64,000 nucleotides of DNA from an uncultured Acetatifactor sp. (GTDB taxonomy: Bacteria; Bacillota; Clostridia; Lachnospirales; Lachnospiraceae): NCBI GenBank assembly GCA_910583845.1, contig CAJUAB010000025.1, positions 10,449 to 74,448 on the forward strand, in the 5' to 3' direction. The translations under genes and the position numbers were made by a program. Of this stretch, positions 35,178 to 44,032 are shown one piece after another (positions within the stretch are counted from its first letter, which is position 1; every line of letters begins with the position of its first letter). The notes under the pieces are model-generated. The model searched no databases and was not told where the DNA came from. It worked only from the letters and a program-made list of their open reading frames with translations.

Positions 35178-36068
35178 CTACTTGATGCCCGAATGGCTCA
35201 TAGTGTTCATAACCTGGGACTGCATGCAGATAAAAATAACGAGGTTCGGCAGAAACAGCAGTACCGAAGCCGCCGCCGTCATACCTGCCGCCGCCACTGT
35301 GTTGTTGGTGGAAAGAGAGTTCAGGTAATAGGCCAGCGTGCGCATGGTATCATTGTTTACATAATTGTTGGAGGCCTCTGTGGCCATCCACACCTGCTGA
35401 AATGTAAGCACGATGGAGGTGGCCAGCGCCGGGCGGATCAGGGGCGTGATGATTTTCCGGATAATCGTCAGTTCCCTCGCGCCATCCATCACGGAGGCTT
35501 CAATCAGGGCGTCCGGAATCTGGTCCGTAAACTGTTTTACCAGAAACAGCCCTACGGGCATGGCTGCCAGCGGCAGCACATGCACCAGCCATGTGTCCGT
35601 GAGATGCAGCCGGGTGATCACCAGATACCTGGAGATGGCCACCGCCGTAGGCACAAACATCAGCGCCAACTGATTGATCTCAAAGAGTGTTGACTTTCCC
35701 TTGAAATTCTTTTTCGCGAAAGTGTACGCGCCCAGAATCGTAACCGTAAGGTTCAGCAGCACTGTCATCAGCGTCACCAGCACGGAGTTCAGGAGATAGC
35801 GCAGCATGGGGACCCCGGTGGTGCCGGAGAGCGCGAACAGGTTTTTGAAATTGTTCATGGTCGGGTTGTGCGCTATAATGTGGGGCGGAAACGCAAACAA
35901 TTCACCCAGCGGCATAAACGCCCGATTGACCAGCATGACCACCGGCAAAATCATAAACAGCGCCAGCGGAATCAGTATGACATAGAATTTTATCTGCCCT
36001 TTGGAAAAATGTCTGGGATTGATGCGGGACCCCTGGAAGTCGCCGCGTTTCGCTTTCTTCTTTTTCAT
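35178..36068 (-). CDS. Sugar ABC transporter permease, MalG-like (first pair)
   Basis: A 296-residue CUT1 permease. The cytoplasmic N-terminus is strongly basic (MKKKKAKRGDF), the first helix is IPLALFMILPVVMLV, and the EAA loop is IEASVMDGARELTIIRKIITP. The ATG at 36068 after GAGGAGGGGC is preferred over a frame that would overlap the upstream gene by 47 bases. It pairs with the MalF-like protein upstream (13-base gap). Confidence 0.92.
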   Translation of the reverse strand: MKKKKAKRGDFQGSRINPRHFSKGQIKFYVILIPLALFMILPVVMLVNRAFMPLGELFAFPPHIIAHNPTMNNFKNLFALSGTTGVPMLRYLLNSVLVTLMTVLLNLTVTILGAYTFAKKNFKGKSTLFEINQLALMFVPTAVAISRYLVITRLHLTDTWLVHVLPLAAMPVGLFLVKQFTDQIPDALIEASVMDGARELTIIRKIITPLIRPALATSIVLTFQQVWMATEASNNYVNNDTMRTLAYYLNSLSTNNTVAAAGMTAAASVLLFLPNLVIFICMQSQVMNTMSHSGIK

Positions 36069-36081
36069 CGCTGCCCCTCCT

Positions 36082-37002
36082 CTAGTCGTTGTCGCCGAAC
36101 AATCTTCCGGCCACTTTGTTAAAGGCATATACCACCAGCAACAGCACTACGGAGATAGCCGCCGCATACCCCATCTCATACCGTAGAAAACCGTAATCGT
36201 CAATATGGTTTGTAATCAGCTGTCCCGAGTAGCCCGGTGTGGGATTGGCGCCGCTTAACGTGACACCGATCCACCCCATGTTGAACGCGTTTACAATAGC
36301 CATCACCGCGCCGAAGAACATCTGGGGCTTCATGGAAGGCACCGTTATATAGATAATCTCCTGAAAACGGTTGCGGATTCCATCCACATAGGCCGCCTCA
36401 TACAATTCCTGGTCAATGTTCAGAATACCGGATATCATGGACAAAAATCCTATGCCCATGGCCGACCACAGCGACACGATAATCATAATCAGCATAAAGT
36501 AGTCGCTGGTGAGCAAAAACTGAATCGGTGTGTCAATCAGTCCCATACGGAGCAACACGCTGTTGATCAGGCCGGACTGATCACCGGAAAAGATCGTCTT
36601 CCAGATCACGCCGATAAACACACTGCCCAGCATGGAGGGCGTATAGATGCAGAGAGCCAGCACCGTCCTTGGAACAGGCTGAATCTGGGCCAGCATCCAC
36701 GCCAGCAGGAAGGAGATCACATATCCCCCCGGCCCGACGATCAGAGCGTACAGGAAGGTATTGGGCAATACATATTTCAGAAACACCTCGTCCTGTGTAA
36801 ACAGGGTGATATAATTCAGAAGTCCGGTAAAGGTGGGCTTGTTGATCACATCAAAGTATGTAAAGGACAACCCCATGGCAATCAACACCGGAACCAGAAT
36901 AAAAGTGGAAAACAGTATGATATAGGGCAGTAACATCAGATACGCCTTGCCGTCCTCTTTCGTGAACCATTTTCTCTTTTTTCCCGCTGTCATCTGGCGC
37001 AT
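36082..37002 (-). CDS. Sugar ABC transporter permease, MalF-like (first pair)
   Basis: A 306-residue CUT1 permease with about six helices. The N-terminal helix is LMLLPYIILFSTFILVPVL and the EAA loop is YEAAYVDGIRNRFQEIIYIT. It overlaps the stop region of the giant binding-protein gene by 13 bases with a GAGGAGGTGATC site inside that gene, so the two are translationally coupled and probably form one importer with the MalG-like gene that follows. Confidence 0.93.
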   Translation of the reverse strand: MRQMTAGKKRKWFTKEDGKAYLMLLPYIILFSTFILVPVLIAMGLSFTYFDVINKPTFTGLLNYITLFTQDEVFLKYVLPNTFLYALIVGPGGYVISFLLAWMLAQIQPVPRTVLALCIYTPSMLGSVFIGVIWKTIFSGDQSGLINSVLLRMGLIDTPIQFLLTSDYFMLIMIIVSLWSAMGIGFLSMISGILNIDQELYEAAYVDGIRNRFQEIIYITVPSMKPQMFFGAVMAIVNAFNMGWIGVTLSGANPTPGYSGQLITNHIDDYGFLRYEMGYAAAISVVLLLVVYAFNKVAGRLFGDND

Positions 37003-40000
37003 GCCTGATCACCTCCTCTTTTCGCGCTGTCCATCTGTTGCTGTATCCAGTCTATATCCCGGATTACATACTCCTTCAGGCAATTTCCATTTTCGTCATA
37101 ATATCCCAGTTCCTTCATTTTTTTCGTGATTTCCCGGTTAATGGCAATGACCTTCTCGTCCGCCGCCACCTGGGCGGAGGTCCCGTCAAACACCATGGCA
37201 TTCCAGATATCGGATATGGAGCGTTCCAGCAGGTACTGTCCCGGCGTCCTGGACACATCCCGAAGCTGCTGCACCATCTCCAGGATAATCTGCTTATCCT
37301 CCTGGTCAATGGGAGCCTGTTCCAGAGCCTCCACATTGGACGGCAGCCAGAAATAAGTGTCGCCATAGGTGGAACGCAGTGTGTAGGTGTATTCCACCTG
37401 GGTTTCCGTGCTGGTCCACCATTTCATGAACTCCCAGGCCTCATCGGGCATCGCGGTGTCCGCGAAGATAACGCCTCCGCTGCCGTTCGCCACGAAATTG
37501 CGGTTGATGCTGCCGTCCTCCTGCACGGTTCCCAGATAGGGAGCCAGCTTCCACTGCCCTTCCAGCTCGGTAGCTCCGTTTTTAATCAGCACATAGGTGT
37601 TGGAATCCACTATGCCAATCGGCAGCACGGAATATCGGAAGGAATTAAAGAACTCCTGCACCTGGGTATCCAACGAGTATGCCACAAACAGCTCGCCCAG
37701 ACGCCGCAGGCCCTTGACCGCGCCCGGCTGGTCGATCGCCGTCACCGTTCCGTCCTCCGCGTACAGCGTCCCGCCGTTCTGGAATATCAGGGGCGTTGTC
37801 TGATAAAACCATTTATAGCCCACACCGGAGGAAATATTGTGATAGAAATTCATACCATAACGCTGAAGACTTGGCAGCAGCTCAATCAGCTCCTCCCAGG
37901 TGTCCGGCACCTCCAGCCCCAGGTTTTCGAATATATCCGTACGATAGATCACCGCGTCAAAGTCCAGCGTCTCCGGCATGGCATAAACGCCCTCGTTATA
38001 GACATAGGGCACCAGCGCGCCCGCCACAAAACGGTTTGACACTTCCCAATAGTCGTCATACTGTGTCATATCGTACAGAGCGCCCCGGCAAGCCAGGTCA
38101 AAGGGCATATGGGAGCTCAGTCCCAGCGCGATGTCCGGCGTCTCGTCCGCCGCGCAGGCCAGCGTCAGCTTATTGGCGTCCGGCATCACGGAAATCCTGA
38201 CTTTGATTCCGGTCTGCGGAGTGAACTCCGTGTCCGCCAGTTTTTGCAGCAGGTCCACATGGGTCAGAGCTCTGGACACCCAGATCGTCAGTTCATCCTC
38301 CCGGGCCGTGTCCGTATTATATTTCTCTGAGACAAAGGAGTAATAAACAGACTGAATGCCGTCCCCTATTCTGGCAAAAGCGCCTGCTTCCGCTCTGGGC
38401 ATTTTATCCTCGCCAAAGGCGCAGATCGTATCCAATGAGAAATTGACATTCATAATGGATGACGTAAACTTACTCACCGCCACCAGCACCGAATTGTCCG
38501 CTCCTGTCAGACTGGGGATATACAGCGCGATCTCATCCGGATATTCCGCCATATCGTCAATAAACACTTCCGCCTTGTCCAGGTAGCTCAAAAGCGCGCC
38601 GTTGATTCCAAATTCCGATTCATTCTGCAGCAGATACCGCACATGCCGGATGATCGTTTTATACGCCGCCAGATAATCCGGTATCTCCGGAATATACTGT
38701 GTCATTTTCCAGGTTCTGTATTTGTCGGCATCCTGACCGGATATTTTCTTGATATCCAGGGAGAACTGTGTCACATGCTCCGCGATCAGCTGACCATACC
38801 GCCATGCTTCCATCACCGGTTCCATCTCCGTCTTTATGGTCAAAATATGAGTTCCGGCGGACAGATAGATATAATACGGATTCCCTTCTTTATCGGACAG
38901 CACTTCGTTGGCCCATCCGCCATTGCTGTAAGGAAACGCGTAACACGCCAGCTCCCGGAAGGGAACCTCCCCGTCAATCCGGATGCTCTCATAGGAATTG
39001 AACTCTTCCTTTTCGTTCATATAATGGAAACCCAGTTTGTACAAACCGCTGGTCCCCACCTCCAGTTCATAACTGATCTCGTTGCCCGGCTTGGTCCAGG
39101 ACAGCGTATTGAGCAGCTTATACTCCGCGTCATAAGGCGTCATGGCCGGGTTCGCCGTCGACTTATAAATGATTTCCGCTGAGTTTTTTACGGTATATTC
39201 CGTGGCGCTTACTAAAATGGTATCCGGTTTTGCCACGGGCCGCTCATTCACATATTGCCTGCAATACTCCTCGTAAGCAGGTATTTCCCCTGCCGGTGCC
39301 TCCACATACAGAGTTCCCAGCGCCAGACCGTCATTGGAACGATTGGTCAGGGTAATCACATTCTCCCCCGCCTCCAGGGTAGCAAGCAGAGGATGTGTGG
39401 AGGAATAGGTATTGTTATACAGGAAGGTATGATTCCACTGATTTACCCTCTCCTGCGCGGGCGCGATTTCATCGCCATAGCGGTCCTTCCCATATTCATC
39501 CGTCGAATCCTGCCAATACAGGGAAAGCTCCACCGTCTTCCACTCCTGGTACTGTGCCTCGCCGTTTATATTCACTTCCACCGTATAATCCAGATAAGAA
39601 TTTCCTGCGGAATAATAATCCGCCGCCAGATAATACACCCCGGCCCTGTCCACATTTATTCTGTACGCAGCGCTCTCCCCGTATCCGAGCACTACGGCAG
39701 CGCCCTCATACGCAGGCTGGTTCTCCGTGGGCGCATAGCGTTCCGCCTCTCCGGCCGGGGACGCCGTATACTCTCCGACGCCGTAATCCTGATCCAGATA
39801 CATCAGGTAGTCCGTATACATGTAGTCTGAAGAGACAAGCGAATTGGACAGAAGTTCATAGGCCTGCCTCAGTTCCCCGGAACTGACATCCTCCACATAT
39901 TCGGCATGGTTCATATTGAAGATCAGATAGAGACCGCCGCCGCACACTAGAAACAGAGCAGCCCATATGATTCCCTTTTTTAAAATCTCCGTCTTTGTCG

Positions 40001-40007
40001 CCTTCAT
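36990..40007 (-). CDS. Membrane-anchored solute-binding protein fused to carbohydrate-binding-like domains
   Basis: A 1005-residue protein, about twice the size of a normal CUT1 binding protein. An uncleaved anchor helix (residues 10-30, GIIWAALFLVCGGGLYLIF) has no usable lipobox. Two galactose-binding-like beta-sandwich domains follow (about 95-230, with YRINVDRAGVYYLAADYYS and LLATLEAGENVITLTNRS; and about 275-400, with YELEVGTSGLYKLGFHYMN). After a helical stretch comes a solute-binding domain from about 580 (DELTIWVSRALTHVD, DIALGLSSHMPFDL, DTWEELIELLPSL). The extra domains may hold polymer near the transporter. The ATG at 40007 has AAAAGGAGC upstream. Translation is coupled to the next permease. 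The tethering function is inference. Confidence 0.82.
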   Translation of the reverse strand: MKATKTEILKKGIIWAALFLVCGGGLYLIFNMNHAEYVEDVSSGELRQAYELLSNSLVSSDYMYTDYLMYLDQDYGVGEYTASPAGEAERYAPTENQPAYEGAAVVLGYGESAAYRINVDRAGVYYLAADYYSAGNSYLDYTVEVNINGEAQYQEWKTVELSLYWQDSTDEYGKDRYGDEIAPAQERVNQWNHTFLYNNTYSSTHPLLATLEAGENVITLTNRSNDGLALGTLYVEAPAGEIPAYEEYCRQYVNERPVAKPDTILVSATEYTVKNSAEIIYKSTANPAMTPYDAEYKLLNTLSWTKPGNEISYELEVGTSGLYKLGFHYMNEKEEFNSYESIRIDGEVPFRELACYAFPYSNGGWANEVLSDKEGNPYYIYLSAGTHILTIKTEMEPVMEAWRYGQLIAEHVTQFSLDIKKISGQDADKYRTWKMTQYIPEIPDYLAAYKTIIRHVRYLLQNESEFGINGALLSYLDKAEVFIDDMAEYPDEIALYIPSLTGADNSVLVAVSKFTSSIMNVNFSLDTICAFGEDKMPRAEAGAFARIGDGIQSVYYSFVSEKYNTDTAREDELTIWVSRALTHVDLLQKLADTEFTPQTGIKVRISVMPDANKLTLACAADETPDIALGLSSHMPFDLACRGALYDMTQYDDYWEVSNRFVAGALVPYVYNEGVYAMPETLDFDAVIYRTDIFENLGLEVPDTWEELIELLPSLQRYGMNFYHNISSGVGYKWFYQTTPLIFQNGGTLYAEDGTVTAIDQPGAVKGLRRLGELFVAYSLDTQVQEFFNSFRYSVLPIGIVDSNTYVLIKNGATELEGQWKLAPYLGTVQEDGSINRNFVANGSGGVIFADTAMPDEAWEFMKWWTSTETQVEYTYTLRSTYGDTYFWLPSNVEALEQAPIDQEDKQIILEMVQQLRDVSRTPGQYLLERSISDIWNAMVFDGTSAQVAADEKVIAINREITKKMKELGYYDENGNCLKEYVIRDIDWIQQQMDSAKRGGDQACAR

Positions 40008-40026
40008 GAATGTGCTCCTTTTTGAC

Positions 40027-40054
40027 GAAGAAGGGCTTATACAAGCCCTCCTTC
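40027..40054 (-). other. Stable stem-loop between the binding-protein genes
   Basis: Two 12-base arms (40027-40038 and 40043-40054, ending GGGCTT/AAGCCC) pair with a single G-T wobble around a four-base loop. On the minus strand the next bases are GTCAAAAAGG, without a U-run, so it is not a terminator. Its place directly after the solute-binding lipoprotein gene fits an mRNA-stabilising 3' end that would raise binding-protein output over the rest of the operon. Confidence 0.6.
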
Positions 40055-40097
40055 AACTGCTTATTTTGACCTTCCTGCCTCCGGCATTCCGCTTTCT

Positions 40098-41843
40098 TTA
40101 CAGACCGGATAATCCATAGTATGTCTCCAGGCCGTTCTTCAGATTCTCCTGCGCCTCTGCCAGTCTCTCCTTGGACTTCGTGTTCCACTCCGGCAGATTC
40201 GCCTTTACCGTGTCAAGCCAGCTGGGATCAGTCTCGCCCACACCGGAAATCTCCGAGTTGGTCATATTGTTCCACTCATTCAGACAATGAAGTTCGCTGC
40301 CGTCAACCATAATCTTGCAGGGATAGCACTTGTCGGAATAATCGTAGATAGCCCCATCTTCCCACAGCTTCAACACATATTGGAATCCGGGCATCAGATT
40401 CTCATCCGCAAATCGGGCATGACCGCCGCCCGTATACCAGATCTCCATCTGCTTGTCAAACTCCGCGCCGGTAACCAGCGGGAAAGAATCATTCAGGGCC
40501 GTCTTCATGGTTCCGTTGTCATTGTACATCTGGTCGGCTCTGGCCTGCATCGCGTCAGTGGAACCGCACCAATAGGAGCCAAAGGCATAGGCCAGGTCCA
40601 TCTTCGCCTTCTCCGCGTCACTTAAGGCAGGATCGCCATCGTCCATCGCGTAGTTGTGCAGCGCCATCGGATCAATTACAATGCCCACATTGTTGCCGCG
40701 GTAATCTGTGGAGGGTCTGGGATAGATATCCCAGTCGCCGGACTGTACGGCATTCTCCGGCCAGGTGCCATCCTCGTTCTGTCCCAGCGCCGCTGAGTTG
40801 AAAAACCAGGGGTCTCCGGCGTTTGTCAGGACATAATTCTTGCAGAAAAACTTATAGCTCCACCAACCGCCGTCTTCCATGATCGCGTCGTCGATGGCTC
40901 CCTCATTCCTCTTGGACCAGACCTCGGAGGAGGACCACTGAGGGATATAATCCAGCAGACTCATAACCTGCTCGGAAGCAATGTTGAACTCCGTATCCTC
41001 TTTCAGCGCCGCGTTCACGGTGTCGGTCCCGGTACCGATAAATTTGCTGGCGGAATCGCCGTAAATCAGTCCCCAGAAAGTAGTGTTGTTGGCTGAGGTG
41101 ACAAAATCCGTATACTCATCGATGGTCCAGTCGGGATCGGGCGCGTCGATATTATTTACCTCCGCCAGCTCTCTGTTCACATAGACGCCCCAGGGAATCA
41201 TGTACTGGGGAAGCCCGGCCTGTACGCCATAGTAATTCATCATTCCCATGATGGAACTGTTGAACGACTGGTACAGGGGATCGTCCGCATAGACCGACAT
41301 ATCCGCCACCATGCCCTTTGAGACATCCTTGGGAAGAGCGACTGAGCAGTAAATATCGGGATATTTTCCATGCTCCGCCTTAAAATTCTCCAGCTCCTGA
41401 TCCCAGGAAGTGTCATTGCCGTTCTCGTTGCCGGACTTCGCGTACAGATTGATTTTGACGTTGGGATACATCTCATTGAACTTTTTTGCCATGGCATATA
41501 CCATCGCAACATTGCTGCCCGTGAGATCCACCTGTTCATCAGCGTCCCAATGCCCCATATCCGCATGATAGAGACCGTCTCCGGACCAGGTCATAATATC
41601 GATTTCCCCACTTACGTTGGGATCAAGTGTCATGTAGAAGGGAGTTGTGTTTTCTGTTTCACCGTTCCCGGCGTTGTCACTGCCCGCATCCGCGCCGCCC
41701 TGACTCTCCTGCTGGCTCTGCTGCCCGCTGCCTGCCTGGGTTCCCCCCGCAGCCTGATCGTTCCCTCCGTTCCCGCAGGCTGTCATCGTTCCGACAGTCA
41801 TGGTAACCGCAAGTAACAGACCTAAGATTTTCTTTGCTTTCAT
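40098..41843 (-). CDS. Sugar ABC transporter solute-binding lipoprotein
   Basis: A 581-residue CUT1 family binding protein on the outer face of the membrane. The signal peptide ends in a lipobox (VGTMTACGN); a glycine/glutamine/serine linker follows (about 22-60). The binding fold shows VKINLYAKSGNENGND, EYTDFVTSANNTTFWGLIYG and VGIVIDPMALHNYAMDDGDP. The size, larger than MalE (about 400), is usual for binders of longer oligosaccharides. The ATG at 41843 has GGAGGAAATT upstream; the longer frame lacks a site. It is 90 bases upstream of the giant binding-protein gene, with the stem-loop at 40027-40054 between them. Confidence 0.92.
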   Translation of the reverse strand: MKAKKILGLLLAVTMTVGTMTACGNGGNDQAAGGTQAGSGQQSQQESQGGADAGSDNAGNGETENTTPFYMTLDPNVSGEIDIMTWSGDGLYHADMGHWDADEQVDLTGSNVAMVYAMAKKFNEMYPNVKINLYAKSGNENGNDTSWDQELENFKAEHGKYPDIYCSVALPKDVSKGMVADMSVYADDPLYQSFNSSIMGMMNYYGVQAGLPQYMIPWGVYVNRELAEVNNIDAPDPDWTIDEYTDFVTSANNTTFWGLIYGDSASKFIGTGTDTVNAALKEDTEFNIASEQVMSLLDYIPQWSSSEVWSKRNEGAIDDAIMEDGGWWSYKFFCKNYVLTNAGDPWFFNSAALGQNEDGTWPENAVQSGDWDIYPRPSTDYRGNNVGIVIDPMALHNYAMDDGDPALSDAEKAKMDLAYAFGSYWCGSTDAMQARADQMYNDNGTMKTALNDSFPLVTGAEFDKQMEIWYTGGGHARFADENLMPGFQYVLKLWEDGAIYDYSDKCYPCKIMVDGSELHCLNEWNNMTNSEISGVGETDPSWLDTVKANLPEWNTKSKERLAEAQENLKNGLETYYGLSGL

Positions 41844-41948
41844 AATTTCCTCCATTTCTATTGAGTACAGACCCCTGCCTCTCATCCCGCAGGTTTATTT
41901 TGGGGCAAGGTTTCGGCCGTTATATGCCGCGCCTGTAACAATCAGTTT

Positions 41949-43868
41949 CTAATTCTCAGGGGCTTCCTTACTCTGATTCCACTCTGTGATCACGGCTCTG
42001 GCCCCTCCATGCGTCACCGCGTCACCCTCCTCATTGATGATATGACTCATGCCGGGATTCCCCGTAATCATCACGGTACAGATATTATGTACCCGGATGT
42101 CCTCCGTATTCTCCGGTACCTCCATGGCGCTGTGAAGCTCCACTTCCGCGTCCCGGTTGTAGAGATAGATCCCCAGCCCCCACGCCTCATGGCTTTTCAC
42201 AGAATCGGCAATCTTGACGGACGCGAAACCGTTGACTGTGCCTTCATGGCTCTGCCAGCTCTCCTGGTCCGGCACATCGTAGGGAATCTCGCACTGGTAA
42301 AAGATGATCTCTCCGTTTTCCCCTTCCCATATCGTCTGGTATTCCTGGAAATGTTCCACCATCAGCGCATAAATCCTCACACGATCACCGGATACCATTA
42401 TACCGTTTGCCGCCCGGTTCTCATCCCAGCCTACGCCCGAGCCATGATCGGCTCTCCACACCCAGAAGTTATCGCCTGTAATGTCGCTCTGGCACAGCTT
42501 CACGCAGCATTTCACGTCCGTGCGATACTCTTTGGCACCGCCCACCCGGAAAAACAGGTCTGCCAGCAAGGTCCGGGTATGATCGCCGTTTTCCCCGGCG
42601 TCCTCCCCCTCCGTGCCCACTTTCAGCAAATACTCCGTCTCTCCGGGGCCCGCGTCGAAGAGAATACCCGCAAGTGTCACCTTCGCGTTGCCTGCCACCT
42701 CCATACACGCATTGCCCTCCATGGAACGCAGGGTTGCAAGGCCGCTGCCCAGCACTATGGTTCCCTCCCGTTCTACCAGAACAGGGGCCGTCAGCTGATA
42801 AATCCCCGGTGTCAGGAATAAATGTTTCCCCGCCCGCAGTGCCTCGTTCATGGTCTCCGCGGTGTCCGAGAAAGGTTTCGCTATGTAAAATTCCTCCATG
42901 GGGACAAACTCTCCCGGCGTCCAGTCCACTCCCACGGCCCCTGTCCGGGTCGGCGGCACATATACGCCGAAGCCTTTTTCCTGATCATAGGCCAAAAAGG
43001 GCTTCTCCCTGATTTCCTCCACTTCCGGAACATCCGTATAAGCGTGTTCCGGCCAGGTTCCTGCCGGGGTTTTCCCCTCTTCAATACCGGCAAACACAAT
43101 ATTCCAGTTCTCACCGATCCAGGTGTTCCAGTCACAGTTTCTGGATAACCATTGCTGCTGACTGCCGGAATTTACCGCCAGGTCCACTTTGCTGTTGGAC
43201 AGAAAACCGCCGCTGGCCCACCCGTAATTGTCATGAAGGTACATGGTCTTTTCCAGATGGACCCGCCTCATGAAAGTGGCCTGGGATACAGCCCATGTCA
43301 CATAACTTCTGGCCGAAAGATTCTCCACTCCTCTCCAGAAATTGCAGGTGGCGTTATGATTGTTGTTGTCCCCCAGCCATCTGGCATCGCATCCCACCGT
43401 ATAGAGAGACACATCGTCCGGCATGGCCCCCAGTCCGGCCACCTGCATGTAGAATCCCACCCTGGGCTGAACTTTTTCATCATATTCCCCGGGGAGAAAA
43501 TAGACCGAATATCTGGCATCTCCAAACTGATTGGTCTCCTGCCTGCCCCACAGCTCCGACAATTCCCTCGAAACATCCTCCGGATCATCCTCCGGGGCAA
43601 AAAACCAGACGTTTTCCCCAAAACTCTCCAGATGATATCCCTCTCTGCCGGGCAGAATCCCTTCCCCCGACCGCATATCCCTGTTCTGCTGCGTCACTGC
43701 GTCTCCTTCCTCCTGCGCGCGTTCTTCCTCCGCCTGCCGCTCTGTCTGCTCCTGTTGTTCTGTCACCTGTGTCTGCGGTTCCTCCCCGGCTTTCCCGCAG
43801 GCACACAGACCTGCTCCGCAGCACAGGATTATAGCCGCTCCCGCCAGCAGGTATTTTGTTCTTTTCAT
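41949..43868 (-). CDS. Beta-helix surface lipoprotein, possible glycan-degrading enzyme
   Basis: A 639-residue exported lipoprotein. The lipobox is GAGLCACG near residue 25, followed by a glutamine/glutamate-rich linker (about 35-65). The body reads as a right-handed parallel beta-helix: repeated short strands such as LTPGIYQLTAPVLVERE, TIVLGSGLATL and VTLAGILFDAG, the pattern of pectate-lyase-superfamily and GH55-type proteins. No catalytic residues can be assigned by eye. It could be the missing lyase for GH88 or a GH55-like beta-1,3-glucanase. The start at 43868 (GGGAGGCGG site) begins the signal peptide; the frame is open back to a GTG at 44036 overlapping the previous stop, but that would bury the signal. 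Confidence 0.72.
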   Translation of the reverse strand: MKRTKYLLAGAAIILCCGAGLCACGKAGEEPQTQVTEQQEQTERQAEEERAQEEGDAVTQQNRDMRSGEGILPGREGYHLESFGENVWFFAPEDDPEDVSRELSELWGRQETNQFGDARYSVYFLPGEYDEKVQPRVGFYMQVAGLGAMPDDVSLYTVGCDARWLGDNNNHNATCNFWRGVENLSARSYVTWAVSQATFMRRVHLEKTMYLHDNYGWASGGFLSNSKVDLAVNSGSQQQWLSRNCDWNTWIGENWNIVFAGIEEGKTPAGTWPEHAYTDVPEVEEIREKPFLAYDQEKGFGVYVPPTRTGAVGVDWTPGEFVPMEEFYIAKPFSDTAETMNEALRAGKHLFLTPGIYQLTAPVLVEREGTIVLGSGLATLRSMEGNACMEVAGNAKVTLAGILFDAGPGETEYLLKVGTEGEDAGENGDHTRTLLADLFFRVGGAKEYRTDVKCCVKLCQSDITGDNFWVWRADHGSGVGWDENRAANGIMVSGDRVRIYALMVEHFQEYQTIWEGENGEIIFYQCEIPYDVPDQESWQSHEGTVNGFASVKIADSVKSHEAWGLGIYLYNRDAEVELHSAMEVPENTEDIRVHNICTVMITGNPGMSHIINEEGDAVTHGGARAVITEWNQSKEAPEN

Positions 43869-43881
43869 ATTGCACCGCCTC

Positions 43882-44023
43882 CCGATTCCATCTTTCACCC
43901 CCGCCGCTGGTCCGGCGAGCCGGGCATCCGCCTCCCGTCCCGGTTCCCTCTTTCGCGGCCCCGCCGTCCCGGCGGGCCGGACATCCGCTTCCCGTCCCGG
44001 TTCCCTCTTTCGCAGCCCCGCCG
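43882..44023. repeat. 57-base tandem repeat between DUF4886 and beta-helix genes
   Basis: About two and a half copies of a G+C-rich 57-base unit. The best-matched parts are 43925-43966 and 43982-44023 (42 bases, two differences); a more diverged copy begins near 43882. The frame through it stays open on the minus strand and would read a 19-residue repeat containing REPGREAD twice, but no good start codon serves it. Confidence 0.7.
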
Positions 44024-44032
44024 GCTTCCCGC

